Assembly: GCA_900142905.1 (NCBI GenBank) | Contig: FSRV01000001.1 | Span: 1,116,001-1,180,000 of the forward strand | Origin: Burkholderia sp. GAS332 | GTDB lineage: Bacteria > Pseudomonadota > Gammaproteobacteria > Burkholderiales > Burkholderiaceae | Reading direction: 5' to 3' | Length of the DNA: 64,000 bases | Shown: one piece after another, positions 37,956 through 49,054 of the stretch | Numbering within the stretch: the stretch's first letter is position 1 | How the letters are laid out: each line of letters opens with the position of its first letter | Translations under genes and position numbers: made by a program | The notes under the pieces: generated by a model | Seen by the model: only the letters and a program-made list of their open reading frames with translations | What the model was told of the DNA's origin: nothing | Databases searched by the model: none

Positions 37956-39131
37956 ATGGATCTAGACTTCTGGTGGCTGCTTGTCATCCCCGTCGCTTTT
38001 GCGTTCGGCTGGATGGCCGCACGCTACGACCTCAAGACGCTGCTGTCTGAAAGCGCCAACCTGCCGCGTTCGTACTTCCGCGGCCTGAATTTCCTGCTCA
38101 ATGAGCAGCCTGACCAGGCGATCGACGCGTTTATCGAAGTCGTCAAGCTCGACCCGGAAACGATTGAGTTGCACTTCGCGCTGGGTAATCTGTTCCGCCG
38201 CCGCGGTGAGACCGACCGCGCGATTCGCGTGCATCAGAACCTGCTGAGCCGTACCGATCTGCCCGTCACCGAGCGCGATCACGCGCTGTACGAACTGGGC
38301 CAGGATTTCCTGAAGGCCGGGCTGCTCGATCGCGCCGAAGAAACCTTCCGCTTGCTTGAGACTGGCAATTACGCGTTGGGTGCGCAGCGTGCGCTGCTAA
38401 CCATCTACCAGATCGAGAAAGACTGGGTTAAATCGATCGATACCGCGCGCCATCTGGAAACAATGGGCGCCGAATCGCTCGACAAGGAAATCGCGCAGTT
38501 TCATTGCGAGCTCGCCCAGGAGGCGCTCCAACAGAAAAACGCCGACGAGGCGCGACGTCAGCTAGGCTTTGCATTAAAGGCGAACCCGACCAACGTACGC
38601 GCCACGATCCTGTTCGGCGACGTGGACGCGACGGCCGGATCGCAAGAGGCGGCGATCGCCCAATGGCGGCGCGTCGAGGAACAGAATTCTGCTTATCTGC
38701 CGCTCGTCGCGGAAAAGCTGATGAAGGCCTATGAGGCACTCGGCCGTCCGCAGGATGGTGCCGATCTGCTCATCACGTGGGTGGACCGCTATCCGTCGAG
38801 CGATCTGCTCGACGTGACCTATCAGCACATTGCGGCGATACGCGGGCCCGACGCCGCGCATGCGCTGGCGCGCGCACAGATGCAGAAGTCGCCGAATCTG
38901 GCGGGCATGACGCGTCTGCTGGAAGCCCAGGAAGCCGTCGCGGAAGAGCCGCGGAAGAGCGAGCTCGAACTGATGCGCACGCTGATCCGTCAGCGCACCA
39001 AAAATCTGCCACGGTATACGTGCCAGAATTGTGGTTTCAGGGCGCGGCTGTTCTACTGGCAGTGCCCGGGTTGCAGCGGTTGGGAAACCTATGCGCCGCG
39101 CCGCGTCGAACCGATCACGGCGTCGAACTGA
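37956..39131 (+). CDS. lapB: Lipopolysaccharide assembly protein B (LapB/YciM)
   Basis: A 391-residue protein anchored by one N-terminal membrane segment (FWWLLVIPVAFAFGWMAARYD). Tandem TPR units follow, starting YFRGLNFLLNEQPDQAIDAFIEV, and a C-terminal rubredoxin-type metal site with CQNCGFRARLFYWQCPGCSGW (two CxxC pairs). In E. coli LapB guides FtsH to degrade LpxC and so limits LPS synthesis. The length and all domains are complete. Confidence 0.95.
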   Translation: MDLDFWWLLVIPVAFAFGWMAARYDLKTLLSESANLPRSYFRGLNFLLNEQPDQAIDAFIEVVKLDPETIELHFALGNLFRRRGETDRAIRVHQNLLSRTDLPVTERDHALYELGQDFLKAGLLDRAEETFRLLETGNYALGAQRALLTIYQIEKDWVKSIDTARHLETMGAESLDKEIAQFHCELAQEALQQKNADEARRQLGFALKANPTNVRATILFGDVDATAGSQEAAIAQWRRVEEQNSAYLPLVAEKLMKAYEALGRPQDGADLLITWVDRYPSSDLLDVTYQHIAAIRGPDAAHALARAQMQKSPNLAGMTRLLEAQEAVAEEPRKSELELMRTLIRQRTKNLPRYTCQNCGFRARLFYWQCPGCSGWETYAPRRVEPITASN

Positions 39132-39257
39132 TCGCAAATGCAAGCGTATAGCCGCGCCGCAACGACGGCGGCTCGTCAGGCGGATTAGGCCGGGCGAGAT
39201 CATGACGGCCTTGGTCACTACGAGAAACCCTCACCGGAACCCTCTACCGGAACGCGT

Positions 39258-40673
<1,416 letters not shown>

Positions 40674-41779
40674 GGCCGCTCAGTCCACCCCCGCGCCCGC
40701 ACTGACCGTGGTGCCGCGCGAGCGCCTCGCTGCGGCGCGCGTGCTGGTGGTCGGCGACGTGATGCTCGATCGCTACTGGTTTGGCGACGTGAACCGTATT
40801 TCGCCGGAAGCGCCGGTGCCGGTCGTGCATGTGCAGCGTCAGGAAGACCGTCTCGGCGGCGCGGCGAACGTGGCGCGCAATGCGGTTGCGCTCGGCGCGC
40901 AAGCGGGTTTGCTGTGCGTGGTCGGCCATGACGAGCCCGGCGAGCGCATCGTGCAACTGCTCGGCGAAAGCGGTGTCGTGCCGCATCTGGAACGCGATCC
41001 GGATTTGCTCACTACGATCAAACTGCGCGTGCTGTCACGTCAGCAACAGTTGCTGCGCGTCGACTTCGAAAACTCGCCGGCGCACGAAGTGCTGCTCGCG
41101 GGCCTCGCGCGTTTCGACGACCTGCTGCCGTCGCACGACGTGATCCTGATGTCCGATTACGCGAAGGGGGGGCTTACGCACGTCACGCAGATGATCGCGA
41201 AGGCGCATGCGGCGGGCAAACCCGTGCTGGTCGATCCGAAGGGCGACGACTGGGAGCGCTATCGCGGCGCCACGCTGATCACGCCGAATCGCGCCGAGTT
41301 GCGCGAGGTGGTCGGACAGTGGAAGTCCGAAGAAGATCTGATTGCACGTGTGACTAAACTGCGTACCGATCTCGAGTTCAAGGCGTTGCTGCTGACGCGT
41401 TCGGAAGAGGGCATGACGCTCTTCTCCGACGAGGGCATCCTGCACGCTTCGGCCGTTGCACGCGAAGTGTATGATGTATCGGGCGCGGGCGACACGGTGA
41501 TCGCCACGCTCGCCGCCATGCTCGGCGCGGGTCTGACGCTGGTCGAGGCGGTCGGGCTCGCGAATCGCGCGGCCGGCATCGTGGTCGGCAAACTCGGCAC
41601 CGCCACGGTCAATTACGACGAACTTTTTCATTGATGCGGCCCGCCGGGTCCTTGCTTTGCGCGCTTCGGTTTCAGCGGCGCAAAAGAGGAACCCGCGAGG
41701 CGTCAACTGAGCTGTCGATCGGAGTTGGTGCAAAGCACTGACTCCGATCCCATGCAAAGCCCATTACCGCAGGATCATC

Positions 41780-42772
41780 ATGACCCTCATCGTCACCGGC
41801 GCGGCCGGCTTTATCGGCAGCAATCTCGTGAAGGCGCTCAATGAGCGCGGTGAACACCGCATCATCGCGGTCGATAACCTCACGCGCGCGGACAAGTTCA
41901 AGAATCTCGTCGACTGCGAGATCGACGATTATCTCGACAAGACTGAGTTTGTCGAACGCTTCAAGCGGGGCGACTTCGGCAAAGTGCGCGCGATTTTCCA
42001 CGAAGGCGCCTGTTCGGACACGATGGAGACCGACGGCCGCTACATGATGGACAACAACTTCCGCTATAGCCGCGAAGTGCTCGATGTCTGTCTCGCGCAG
42101 AACATCCAGTTTCTGTATGCGTCCTCCGCGGCAACCTATGGTGGTTCGAGCCGTTTCGTCGAGGAGCGCGAAGTCGAGCAGCCGCTCAACGTGTACGGCT
42201 ATTCGAAGTTCCTGTTCGACCAGGTGATTCGCCGCGTGCTGCCCACCGCGAAGAGCCAGATTGCCGGCTTCCGTTATTTCAACGTGTACGGACCGCGCGA
42301 GACGCACAAGGCGCGCATGGCGTCGGTGGCGTTTCACAATTTCAACCAGTTCCGCGCGGAAGGCAAGGTCAAGCTGTTCGGCGAATACAACGGTTATGCC
42401 GCCGGCGAGCAGACCCGCGATTTCGTCTCTGTCGACGACGTGGTCAAGGTGAACCTGTTTTTCTTCGACAATCCGGACAAGTCGGGCATCTTCAACCTGG
42501 GCAGTGGCCGTGCGCAGCCGTTCAACGACATCGCGAGCACGGTGGTCAACACGCTGCGTGCGTTGAACAACGAGCCGCCGTTGTCGCTCGCGGACCAGGT
42601 GCAGCGCGGGTTGATCGAATACATTCCGTTCCCCGATGCATTGCGTGGCAAGTACCAATGCTTCACGCAAGCCGACCTGACGAAGCTGCGTGCTACCGGC
42701 TACGACGCGCCGTTCCTGAGCGTGCAGGAAGGTGTCGATCGATACGTACGTTGGCTATTCGGCCAGGTGTAA
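41780..42772 (+). CDS. rfaD: ADP-L-glycero-D-manno-heptose 6-epimerase
   Basis: A 330-residue short-chain dehydrogenase-type epimerase giving the L,D form of ADP-heptose for the LPS core. It has the NADP fold [19 protein letters not shown], the catalytic [10 protein letters not shown] (Tyr-x3-Lys) near residue 139, and [11 protein letters not shown]. It lies directly after the heptose kinase, so the two steps of the pathway are adjacent. Confidence 0.96.
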   Translation: MTLIVTGAAGFIGSNLVKALNERGEHRIIAVDNLTRADKFKNLVDCEIDDYLDKTEFVERFKRGDFGKVRAIFHEGACSDTMETDGRYMMDNNFRYSREVLDVCLAQNIQFLYASSAATYGGSSRFVEEREVEQPLNVYGYSKFLFDQVIRRVLPTAKSQIAGFRYFNVYGPRETHKARMASVAFHNFNQFRAEGKVKLFGEYNGYAAGEQTRDFVSVDDVVKVNLFFFDNPDKSGIFNLGSGRAQPFNDIASTVVNTLRALNNEPPLSLADQVQRGLIEYIPFPDALRGKYQCFTQADLTKLRATGYDAPFLSVQEGVDRYVRWLFGQV

Positions 42773-42795
42773 ATCTTTCGGATACCTCTTTAAAC

Positions 42796-42848
42796 TGGAA
42801 TCTCCCGGTTGGTGATGGTCGCCAACCGGTTGTACGAGGGAGATTCCA
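42796..42848 (+). promoter_or_regulatory. Nested hairpin that sequesters the comEA ribosome binding site
   Basis: TGGAATCTCCC (42796-42806) is perfectly complementary to GGGAGATTCCA (42838-42848). Inside it, CGGTTGG and CCAACCG (42806-42812 and 42822-42828) form a second stem. The right outer arm contains the Shine-Dalgarno GGGAG and ends one base before the ATG at 42850. When folded, the RNA would block initiation. No T run follows, so it is not a terminator of rfaD. Confidence 0.7.
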
Positions 42849-42849
42849 T

Positions 42850-43230
42850 ATGTTTCGAAAAATTCTGGTTACCGCGGCCATGCTCGCCGCTTTCGGCCAC
42901 GCGTATGCGGCGGTCGACGTCAACACGGCTAACGAGGATGCGCTGCGCGGCATCAAGGGCATCGGTCCTGCCAAAGCGAAAGCCATTCTCGAAGAGCGTA
43001 CAGCGCATGGTCCTTTCAAGGACCCGGCCGATCTCGGCAAGCGCGTCAAAGGCATGGGCGGGCATACCGTCGAGCGCCTGCAGGCGGAGGGTCTCGCTGT
43101 CGGTCCGGCTGGCGCGGCTGCTAACACGCAGGCTGCGGCGTCTGCACAGACCAAGGGCGAGGCCGCTGCGGCCAACTCAACCAACGCAGCTCCCCAAAAG
43201 AGCAACGCCACTGTGGCGGTGAAGAAATAG
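42850..43230 (+). CDS. ComEA-like exported helix-hairpin-helix DNA-binding protein
   Basis: A 126-residue periplasmic protein. Signal peptide MFRKILVTAAMLAAFGHAYA is followed by VDVNTANEDALRGIKGIGPAKAKAILEER and KGMGGHTVERLQAEG, the ComEA pair of helix-hairpin-helix motifs (residues 22-80). The tail is Ala/Gln/Thr-rich and basic. In competent bacteria ComEA binds DNA entering the periplasm, and a similar role is likely here. The ribosome binding site is locked in a perfect hairpin. Confidence 0.88.
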   Translation: MFRKILVTAAMLAAFGHAYAAVDVNTANEDALRGIKGIGPAKAKAILEERTAHGPFKDPADLGKRVKGMGGHTVERLQAEGLAVGPAGAAANTQAAASAQTKGEAAAANSTNAAPQKSNATVAVKK

Positions 43231-43365
43231 CCTGAAGCGGGCCCGGCGCGCGAGGCGGGTTGCTTCTCTCGCGCCGGGTCCCGCGCCTGGTTCGCTTTTC
43301 GTCGTTCCCCTTCATGGTCGGAGTGGGTAAGAACACTCCTTCAGCTGTCATGCAGATGACTGGCT

Positions 43366-43392
43366 CCCGCGGTTCTCAGCCGCGGGCTTTTT
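43366..43392 (+). terminator. Rho-independent terminator between comEA and cysM
   Basis: CCCGCGG/CCGCGGG (43366-43372 and 43380-43386) followed by CTTTTTG. An additional G/C-rich hairpin without T run lies at about 43240-43275. The rest of the 43231-43555 gap holds no visible gene. Confidence 0.7.
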
Positions 43393-43555
43393 GCGTGGTT
43401 CTTTGCGCTGTATTTGCGGGCCCGATGGGCGTTATGCGCTAGCCGCCTGGCATCGCTGCATCCATGCGGCCAGAAGGGCTGCACGGCAGCCGCGCGCACG
43501 GTGGTTTAGAATCGATAGATTGAAGACTCCGCGCATCGACAGCCCCAGAACCGAT

Positions 43556-44458
43556 ATGGCTTACAAAACGATTGAAGACACGATCGGCAATACGCCGCTC
43601 GTGCAACTCGTCCGCCTCCCTGACGACGAGATCCGCAACCGCAATAACGTGATCCTTGCCAAGCTCGAGGGCAACAATCCTGCGGGTTCGGTGAAGGACC
43701 GTCCGGCGCTGTCGATGATCAAGAAGGCGGAAGCGCGGGGACGCATCAAGCCGGGCGACACGCTGATCGAATCGACCAGCGGCAATACCGGCATCGCCTT
43801 GGCGATGGCTGCGGCGATCCGCGGCTACAAGATGGTGCTGATCATGCCGGAAGACCTGTCGGTGGAGCGCCGTCAGAGCATGGCCGCATACGGCGCGCAG
43901 ATCGTGCTGACGCCCGTAACGGGCGGCATGGAATACGCGCGCGATCTGGCCGAACAGATGCAGCGCGAAGGCAAGGGCATCATCCTCGACCAGTTCGCGA
44001 ACCCGGACAATCCGGCCTCGCACGTCGAAGGTACCGGTCCGGAAATCTGGCGCGACACCGAAGGGCGCATCACGCACTTCGTCTCGTCGATGGGCACGAC
44101 CGGCACGATCATGGGTGTATCCACCTATCTGAAGGAACAGAATCCGGCGATCGAGATCATCGGTGCGCAGCCGGAAGAGGGTTCGCGCATTCCGGGCATC
44201 CGCAAGTGGCCGGAGGCCTATCTGCCGAAGATTTTCGATCGTAGCCGCGTGGATCGCGTCGAGAACGTAAGCCAGGCTGCAGCCGAAGCGATGGCGCGAC
44301 GCATGGCCTCGGTCGAAGGGATCTTCGCCGGCATCTCGTCGGGTGGGGCCTGTGAGGTGGCGCTGCGCGTCGCGCGCCAAGTCGAGAACGCGACGATCGT
44401 GTTTATCGTCTGCGACCGGGGTGACCGGTATCTATCGACGGGTGTATTCCCGGCCTGA
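43556..44458 (+). CDS. cysM: Cysteine synthase B
   Basis: A PLP enzyme of 300 residues that forms cysteine (or S-sulfocysteine) from O-acetylserine. The PLP lysine is K47 in NPAGSVKDRPAL. The substrate loop is STSGNTGIALAMAAA, and the phosphate-binding glycine loop is SSMGTTGTIMG. The end GDRYLSTGVFPA is typical of CysM. The ATG at 43556 is the family start, although the frame is open upstream to 43391. Confidence 0.95.
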   Translation: MAYKTIEDTIGNTPLVQLVRLPDDEIRNRNNVILAKLEGNNPAGSVKDRPALSMIKKAEARGRIKPGDTLIESTSGNTGIALAMAAAIRGYKMVLIMPEDLSVERRQSMAAYGAQIVLTPVTGGMEYARDLAEQMQREGKGIILDQFANPDNPASHVEGTGPEIWRDTEGRITHFVSSMGTTGTIMGVSTYLKEQNPAIEIIGAQPEEGSRIPGIRKWPEAYLPKIFDRSRVDRVENVSQAAAEAMARRMASVEGIFAGISSGGACEVALRVARQVENATIVFIVCDRGDRYLSTGVFPA

Positions 44459-44503
44459 TAGCGCTTCGGCGCATTAAGCGGCCGGCAAACTGAGTTGGCC
44501 AAT

Positions 44504-44535
44504 AAAAAAAGCGCCGATCTAACCGGCGCTTTTTT
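44504..44535. terminator. Bidirectional terminator between cysM and mltB
   Basis: AGCGCCG/CGGCGCT (44510-44516 and 44524-44530) is flanked by an A run on the left and a T run on the right. Confidence 0.85.
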
Positions 44536-44590
44536 GTATCGCTTGTTACCTGTTCGCCACGCGGCGAGTGTCTGCCACCCGCCGCTCAGC

Positions 44591-45817
44591 TTACTGCGAA
44601 GCCGCGTCCGGCGCCGCCGCATTGCTGCTGGCGTTCGCCGCGTCGCTCGCTTCCATCTGCGCTTTGACGCGCTCGCCCAATTGATAAACCGCGAGTGCGT
44701 AGAAGAAACTGCGGTTATAGCGCGTCAGCACATAGAAGTTCTTCAAACCCAGCATGTACTCGGTACCGCGCCCCGGCGACGGCAGATCGACCACCGTCAC
44801 CGGCGTGCCGGCTTCCGCCGCGATATCGACGCCCGGCTCGTCCAGCAGCAGTCCGGCACGCAGCAATTGGTCCAGCGGCCAATGCGGCTCCGGTTTACCG
44901 TCGGCGGCCGCTTGCGCCACGCCCAGGCTGCCGGCGTCCATGCCGATCTTCCACACCACCGGCCGGCCGTTTTCCCAGCCGTTCTGGCGCAGATAATTCG
45001 CCACACTGCCGATCGCATCCGCCTGGCTCGTGCGCAGATCGATCTGCTTGTTGCCGTCGTAGCTCACCGCGTATTGCACGATGCTGCTCGGCAGGAATTG
45101 CGGAATGCCGATCGCGCCGGTGTAGGAGCCGAGCACGGTGGTCGGATCGATTTGCGAATCGCGCGTCCACACCAAGTAGTCTTCGAGATTCTTGCGGAAG
45201 GTCGCCTGACGATCCGCGCGATTGGCGGTATTCGGGTAGTCGAAGGTGAGCGTGGTCAGCGCGTCGAGCACACGGAAGTTGCCCATGAAGCGCCCGTAGA
45301 TCGTCTCCACGCCGATGATGCCGACGATCACTTCCGGCGGCACGCCGAATTCTTCATAGGCGCGTTGCAGCGTGGCCTGGTTGGCGCGCCAGAAGCGCAC
45401 GCCGGCGTTGATGCGCACCGGGTCGAGAAAGCGCGACTGATACACGCGCCAGTTCTTGATGGTCGGGGAGGGCGACGGCGTCACGAGCTTGACTGCGGTA
45501 GCCGAATAGCTCACGCGCGCGAACAGGGCATGCAGCGCGGCTTCGTCGAAGTCATAGCGCGCCGACATGTCGCTGATGAACGCGTCGACGTTCGGATTAT
45601 TCGCGTAGCGCTGCGGAATGATCTCTTCTTCGAAGGTCTGGCCTTGCGGCACCGCCGGTTGCGGTTGGCTTTGCGCGAGCAGCAGCGGCTTCTTCGCGGC
45701 GCTTTGCGCCATCGCCGGACTGGTTGCCATGAACATGCACGATGCGACGGACAGTGCGGTGGCCACGGTCTTCATGCGTAGCCGGTTTCGTGCAGACAGA
45801 GCAAGCTTGACGGTCAT
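44591..45817 (-). CDS. mltB: Lytic murein transglycosylase B
   Basis: A 408-residue peptidoglycan lytic transglycosylase. The catalytic Glu lies in GIIGVETIYGRFMGNFRVLDALTTLTFDYP (read in pieces). AIGIPQFLPSS is the goose-type lysozyme-fold motif. The N-terminus has an export signal; VASC at residues 24-27 fits a lipobox, while AMAQ a few residues later fits signal peptidase I, so lipidation is uncertain. The protein ends in an Ala/Ser-rich tail. The gene converges on cysM. Confidence 0.93.
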   Translation of the reverse strand: MTVKLALSARNRLRMKTVATALSVASCMFMATSPAMAQSAAKKPLLLAQSQPQPAVPQGQTFEEEIIPQRYANNPNVDAFISDMSARYDFDEAALHALFARVSYSATAVKLVTPSPSPTIKNWRVYQSRFLDPVRINAGVRFWRANQATLQRAYEEFGVPPEVIVGIIGVETIYGRFMGNFRVLDALTTLTFDYPNTANRADRQATFRKNLEDYLVWTRDSQIDPTTVLGSYTGAIGIPQFLPSSIVQYAVSYDGNKQIDLRTSQADAIGSVANYLRQNGWENGRPVVWKIGMDAGSLGVAQAAADGKPEPHWPLDQLLRAGLLLDEPGVDIAAEAGTPVTVVDLPSPGRGTEYMLGLKNFYVLTRYNRSFFYALAVYQLGERVKAQMEASDAANASSNAAAPDAASQ

Positions 45818-46019
45818 ATTGAGCTAGGGGCGCAGTGCGAAAGAGACAGGGGGAAACGGATCGAGGCAGTATACCCGACGCATTCTGCAAAACTGTGCCC
45901 CCGCGCGTCACAGTCGCATGGTGTGGTAACTTGGCAAATGTTGGCGTGCCCAGTGTGCGCGCCCATGGACGGAGACACGCCGCGCGCGCTATGAAAGCGC
46001 CGCGCCGCAGACGAGAATC

Positions 46020-46943
46020 ATGGCAACAGGCTTTTATTCCCACGCCGATTGTTTGCTGCACGATATGGGGCAATGGCATCCCGAATGCCCGGCGCGCCTG
46101 CAGGCAATCGAAGACCAATTGATCGCGAGCCGCATCGACTCGTTAATCGAGCGCGAATCGCCGCCGCTCGCCGATGAAGCCGCGCTGCTGCGCGTGCATA
46201 CGCAAGCCCACATCGATTACATCCGCAGCCGTTCACCCGCGGAAGGGCTCGCCGAGATCGATCCCGACACGTCGATGAATCCGCACACCTTGCAGGCCGC
46301 GTTGCGCGCGGCCGGCGCTGCGGTGGCCGCAACCGACGCGGTGATCGAAGGCCGCTACGACAATGCGTTCTGCAGCGTGCGCCCGCCTGGCCATCATGCG
46401 GAGCCGGCCCGCGCGATGGGCTTCTGCTTTTTCAACAACGTGGCGATCGCCGCGCGTCATGCGCTCGAGGTGCATGGCATGCAGCGTGTCGCGATCATCG
46501 ACTTCGACGTCCATCACGGCAACGGCACCGAAGCCGCCTTTTCGGGCGATTCGCGTGTGCTGATGTGCAGCATCTTCCAGCATCCGTTCTATCCGTTCAC
46601 CGGCGCTGACAATCAGGCGCCCAACATGTGCAACGTGCCGATACCGGCGCGCTCGAAAGGCATGGCGGTGCGCGAGGCGGTCGACATGCTGTGGCTGCCG
46701 CGCCTGCACGATTTCAAGCCGGAGATGCTCTTCATCTCGGCCGGCTTCGACGCGCATCGCGAGGACGATCTCGGCAACCTGGGACTCGTCGAAGACGACT
46801 ACGCCTGGATCACCGACCAGGTGCGCGAGATCGCGAAGCGCTATGCGCGGGGGCGGATCGTCAGCTGTCTCGAAGGCGGCTACAACCTGTCGGCGCTCGG
46901 ACGCAGCGTGGTCGCGCACGTGCGCTCGCTGGCCGGGATCTGA
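46020..46943 (+). CDS. Histone-deacetylase-family amidohydrolase
   Basis: A 307-residue zinc deacetylase of the arginase/deacetylase fold, probably acting on acetylated small amines or protein lysines. The active site is clear: RPPGHHAEPARAMGFCFFNN with the His pair near residue 123, DFDVHHGNGTE with metal ligands Asp and His near residue 161, and SAGFDAHREDDLG with the third ligand. C-terminal CLEGGYNLSALG completes the pattern. It is followed by an enoyl-CoA hydratase after 63 bp on the same strand. Confidence 0.92.
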   Translation: MATGFYSHADCLLHDMGQWHPECPARLQAIEDQLIASRIDSLIERESPPLADEAALLRVHTQAHIDYIRSRSPAEGLAEIDPDTSMNPHTLQAALRAAGAAVAATDAVIEGRYDNAFCSVRPPGHHAEPARAMGFCFFNNVAIAARHALEVHGMQRVAIIDFDVHHGNGTEAAFSGDSRVLMCSIFQHPFYPFTGADNQAPNMCNVPIPARSKGMAVREAVDMLWLPRLHDFKPEMLFISAGFDAHREDDLGNLGLVEDDYAWITDQVREIAKRYARGRIVSCLEGGYNLSALGRSVVAHVRSLAGI

Positions 46944-47006
46944 GCTGGGACGCCACAAGAACTGCGCGAACGTCGCGAACTGCATGAACTCAATGAGGAG
47001 CGAGCC

Positions 47007-47807
47007 ATGAATGCCGAGGTGCGCAGTGCGTCGCTGGTCGAAATCGAACACGACGCCTACGGCGTGCCGGGCGTCGTCCGATTGACGATGAGCCGGCCCG
47101 ATGCCTTCAACGCGCTCTCTGAAGCCTTGCTCGGCGAGCTACAGTCGACCCTGACGGCGCTGGCGGAGTCCAATGCGCGAGTGGTGGTGATCGCCGGCGC
47201 TGGCCGCGCGTTCTGCGCGGGACACGATCTGAAGGAAATGCGCGCGGCGCCGTCGCTGGCTTATTACCAGGCGCTGTTCGCGCGCTGCACGAAACTGATG
47301 CTGACGATCCAGCGCTTGCCGCAACCGGTGATCGCGCGCGTGCATGGCATCGCCACGGCGGCCGGCTGTCAGCTGGTCGCGATGTGCGATCTGGCCGTCG
47401 CTGCCGATACCGCACGCTTTGCCGTCTCGGGTGTCAACCTGGGTCTTTTCTGCGCCACACCTTCGGTGCCGTTGTCGCGCAATCTGTCGCGTAAGGCGGC
47501 GCTCGAAATGCTGCTCACCGGCGATTTCATCGATGCCGTGCAGGCCAGACAGCAAGGCCTCGTGAATCGCGTGGTGCCGGCGGACGCGCTCGATGCGGAG
47601 GTCGCGCGGCTCGCGAAAAGCATCTGCGCGAAACCAGTCGAAGCGGTCAGCGCAGGCAAAGGCCTTTTCTATCGCCAGCTCGAAATGGGTATCGAAGCGG
47701 CGTATCAGCTAGCCGGCCAGACGATGGCCTGCAACATGATGGATGACTCGGCGCTCGAGGGCGTGCAGGCGTTTATCGACAAGCGACCGCCTGACTGGAA
47801 GCGCTAG
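47007..47807 (+). CDS. Enoyl-CoA hydratase/isomerase family protein
   Basis: A 266-residue crotonase-fold protein. The oxyanion-hole motif is VVIAGAGRAFCAGHDLKEMRAA near residue 60, and the second glycine-rich segment is ATAAGCQLVAMCDLAVAADTARFAVSGVNLGL. The Glu pair of classical enoyl-CoA hydratases is not obvious at the second segment (G-V-N-L-G), so the reaction may be other than hydration. Ribosome binding site GAGGAGCG precedes the ATG. Likely fatty-acid or branched-acid degradation; substrate unknown. Confidence 0.9.
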   Translation: MNAEVRSASLVEIEHDAYGVPGVVRLTMSRPDAFNALSEALLGELQSTLTALAESNARVVVIAGAGRAFCAGHDLKEMRAAPSLAYYQALFARCTKLMLTIQRLPQPVIARVHGIATAAGCQLVAMCDLAVAADTARFAVSGVNLGLFCATPSVPLSRNLSRKAALEMLLTGDFIDAVQARQQGLVNRVVPADALDAEVARLAKSICAKPVEAVSAGKGLFYRQLEMGIEAAYQLAGQTMACNMMDDSALEGVQAFIDKRPPDWKR

Positions 47808-47888
47808 CCGGGTTGGGCCGTTTTTGGCGAGGCCGGGTCCAGCACACAGGTGGACGGAAATCTGAGGCCCCGGCATGCCGTCCGGCGC

Positions 47889-48803
47889 TCAGGCTTTGGG
47901 CAGCCGTTTCTCGATCCAGTCGATCAGCGCGCCGATCACCCGATCCCGGTCGAGATCGTTCATCGTCTCGTGATAGCTGTCTTCGTGCATCGTGAGCGTC
48001 TTGTCCGCTGATCCTGCGTGCGCGCCGAAATCGCGGCTGCCTTCGGGTTCGGTGAGCTTGTCCGCGGTGCCGTGGTACACCAGCAGCGGCACGCGCAGTC
48101 CCGCACGGCCGCGTTCGATGCGCGCCATCGCCAGCAGTAACTCCGCGCCGGTACGCGCGGGAATCGCGCCGTGATGAACCAGCGGATCGTTGCGATTGGC
48201 ATTCACCACAGGCTGAAGGCGCGACAGCAAAGCCGCGTCGATTTTCATCGCCGGGAAGGTCGGCCAGATGCGGCTGATCACCTGGCTCACCTTGAGCATC
48301 CAGCGCGGCACATCGCGCCCCGGCGCGAGCGCGGGGCTCGACAGGATCAGACCGCTCAGCCGACGCCCGCTCGCCTCCAGCCGTTCGATTGCATAGAGCG
48401 CGGCGACCGCGCCGCCCATGCTGTGGCCCATCAAAAACAGCGGGGCGCAACTGGTGGCCGCTTCATCGAGCAAGGCTTGGGCATCGAGCAGATACTCGTC
48501 GAAGCGATTCACCCAGACGCGTTTGCCCGGCGCATGTCCATGTCCGCGCAAATCGATGGCGACGAGTTCAATGCCGGCCGGGTTCAGCCGATCCGCCAGC
48601 GCTGCGTAACGCCCGGCGTGCTCCGCGAGTCCGTGCACCAGCGCGACCGTGCCGCGCAATGGTGTCGTGGCGGGCCAGCGGTACAACGGCAGTTCGACGC
48701 CGTCGCTCGTCGTGACTGTCGAGCGCAGCGGGGCGCCGCCTTGCGGGGCGTTTGCAGGGGCGTCCTCTGCGGGACGTACATTACCGGATCGAGTAGTTTC
48801 CAT
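47889..48803 (-). CDS. Alpha/beta hydrolase, monoacylglycerol lipase-like
   Basis: A 304-residue serine hydrolase of the lysophospholipase/PldB-type. The oxyanion segment is VALVHGLAEHAGRYAALADRL near residue 60. The nucleophile serine lies in FLMGHSMGGAVAALYAIERL (GHSMG). The Asp is in LLVYHGTADKLTEPEG and the final His near DSYHETMND. No signal peptide is seen, although about 35 polar residues precede the domain. It is convergent with the enoyl-CoA hydratase and divergent from metN. Confidence 0.9.
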   Translation of the reverse strand: METTRSGNVRPAEDAPANAPQGGAPLRSTVTTSDGVELPLYRWPATTPLRGTVALVHGLAEHAGRYAALADRLNPAGIELVAIDLRGHGHAPGKRVWVNRFDEYLLDAQALLDEAATSCAPLFLMGHSMGGAVAALYAIERLEASGRRLSGLILSSPALAPGRDVPRWMLKVSQVISRIWPTFPAMKIDAALLSRLQPVVNANRNDPLVHHGAIPARTGAELLLAMARIERGRAGLRVPLLVYHGTADKLTEPEGSRDFGAHAGSADKTLTMHEDSYHETMNDLDRDRVIGALIDWIEKRLPKA

Positions 48804-49054
48804 AGCGGCCGTTTATCCTGAACGTGTCCTAATTCTGATTCGCCCGATCATAGTCGCAGCGGGCGCGCACGCGCGAGCATCTCGCGCCGGGCACGCCTCT
48901 AATGCCCTGTGGTTATGAAAAGATCGTAATTGATTATTAAAGGGAATGACGGCGCTGCGGTAGAATTGCCGGCTCAAATCTTAATAAAAGCAACGGCGGC
49001 CGCTTGTCGGGAGCGCACAACGCTCGGTGGCAAACTCCGCCGTTTCGTTTTTTC

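Noticed and set aside
48804..49054. A SAM or methionine riboswitch before metN
   Set aside because: The 251-bp spacer is A/T-rich and I could not find the conserved core of any SAM-binding riboswitch class.
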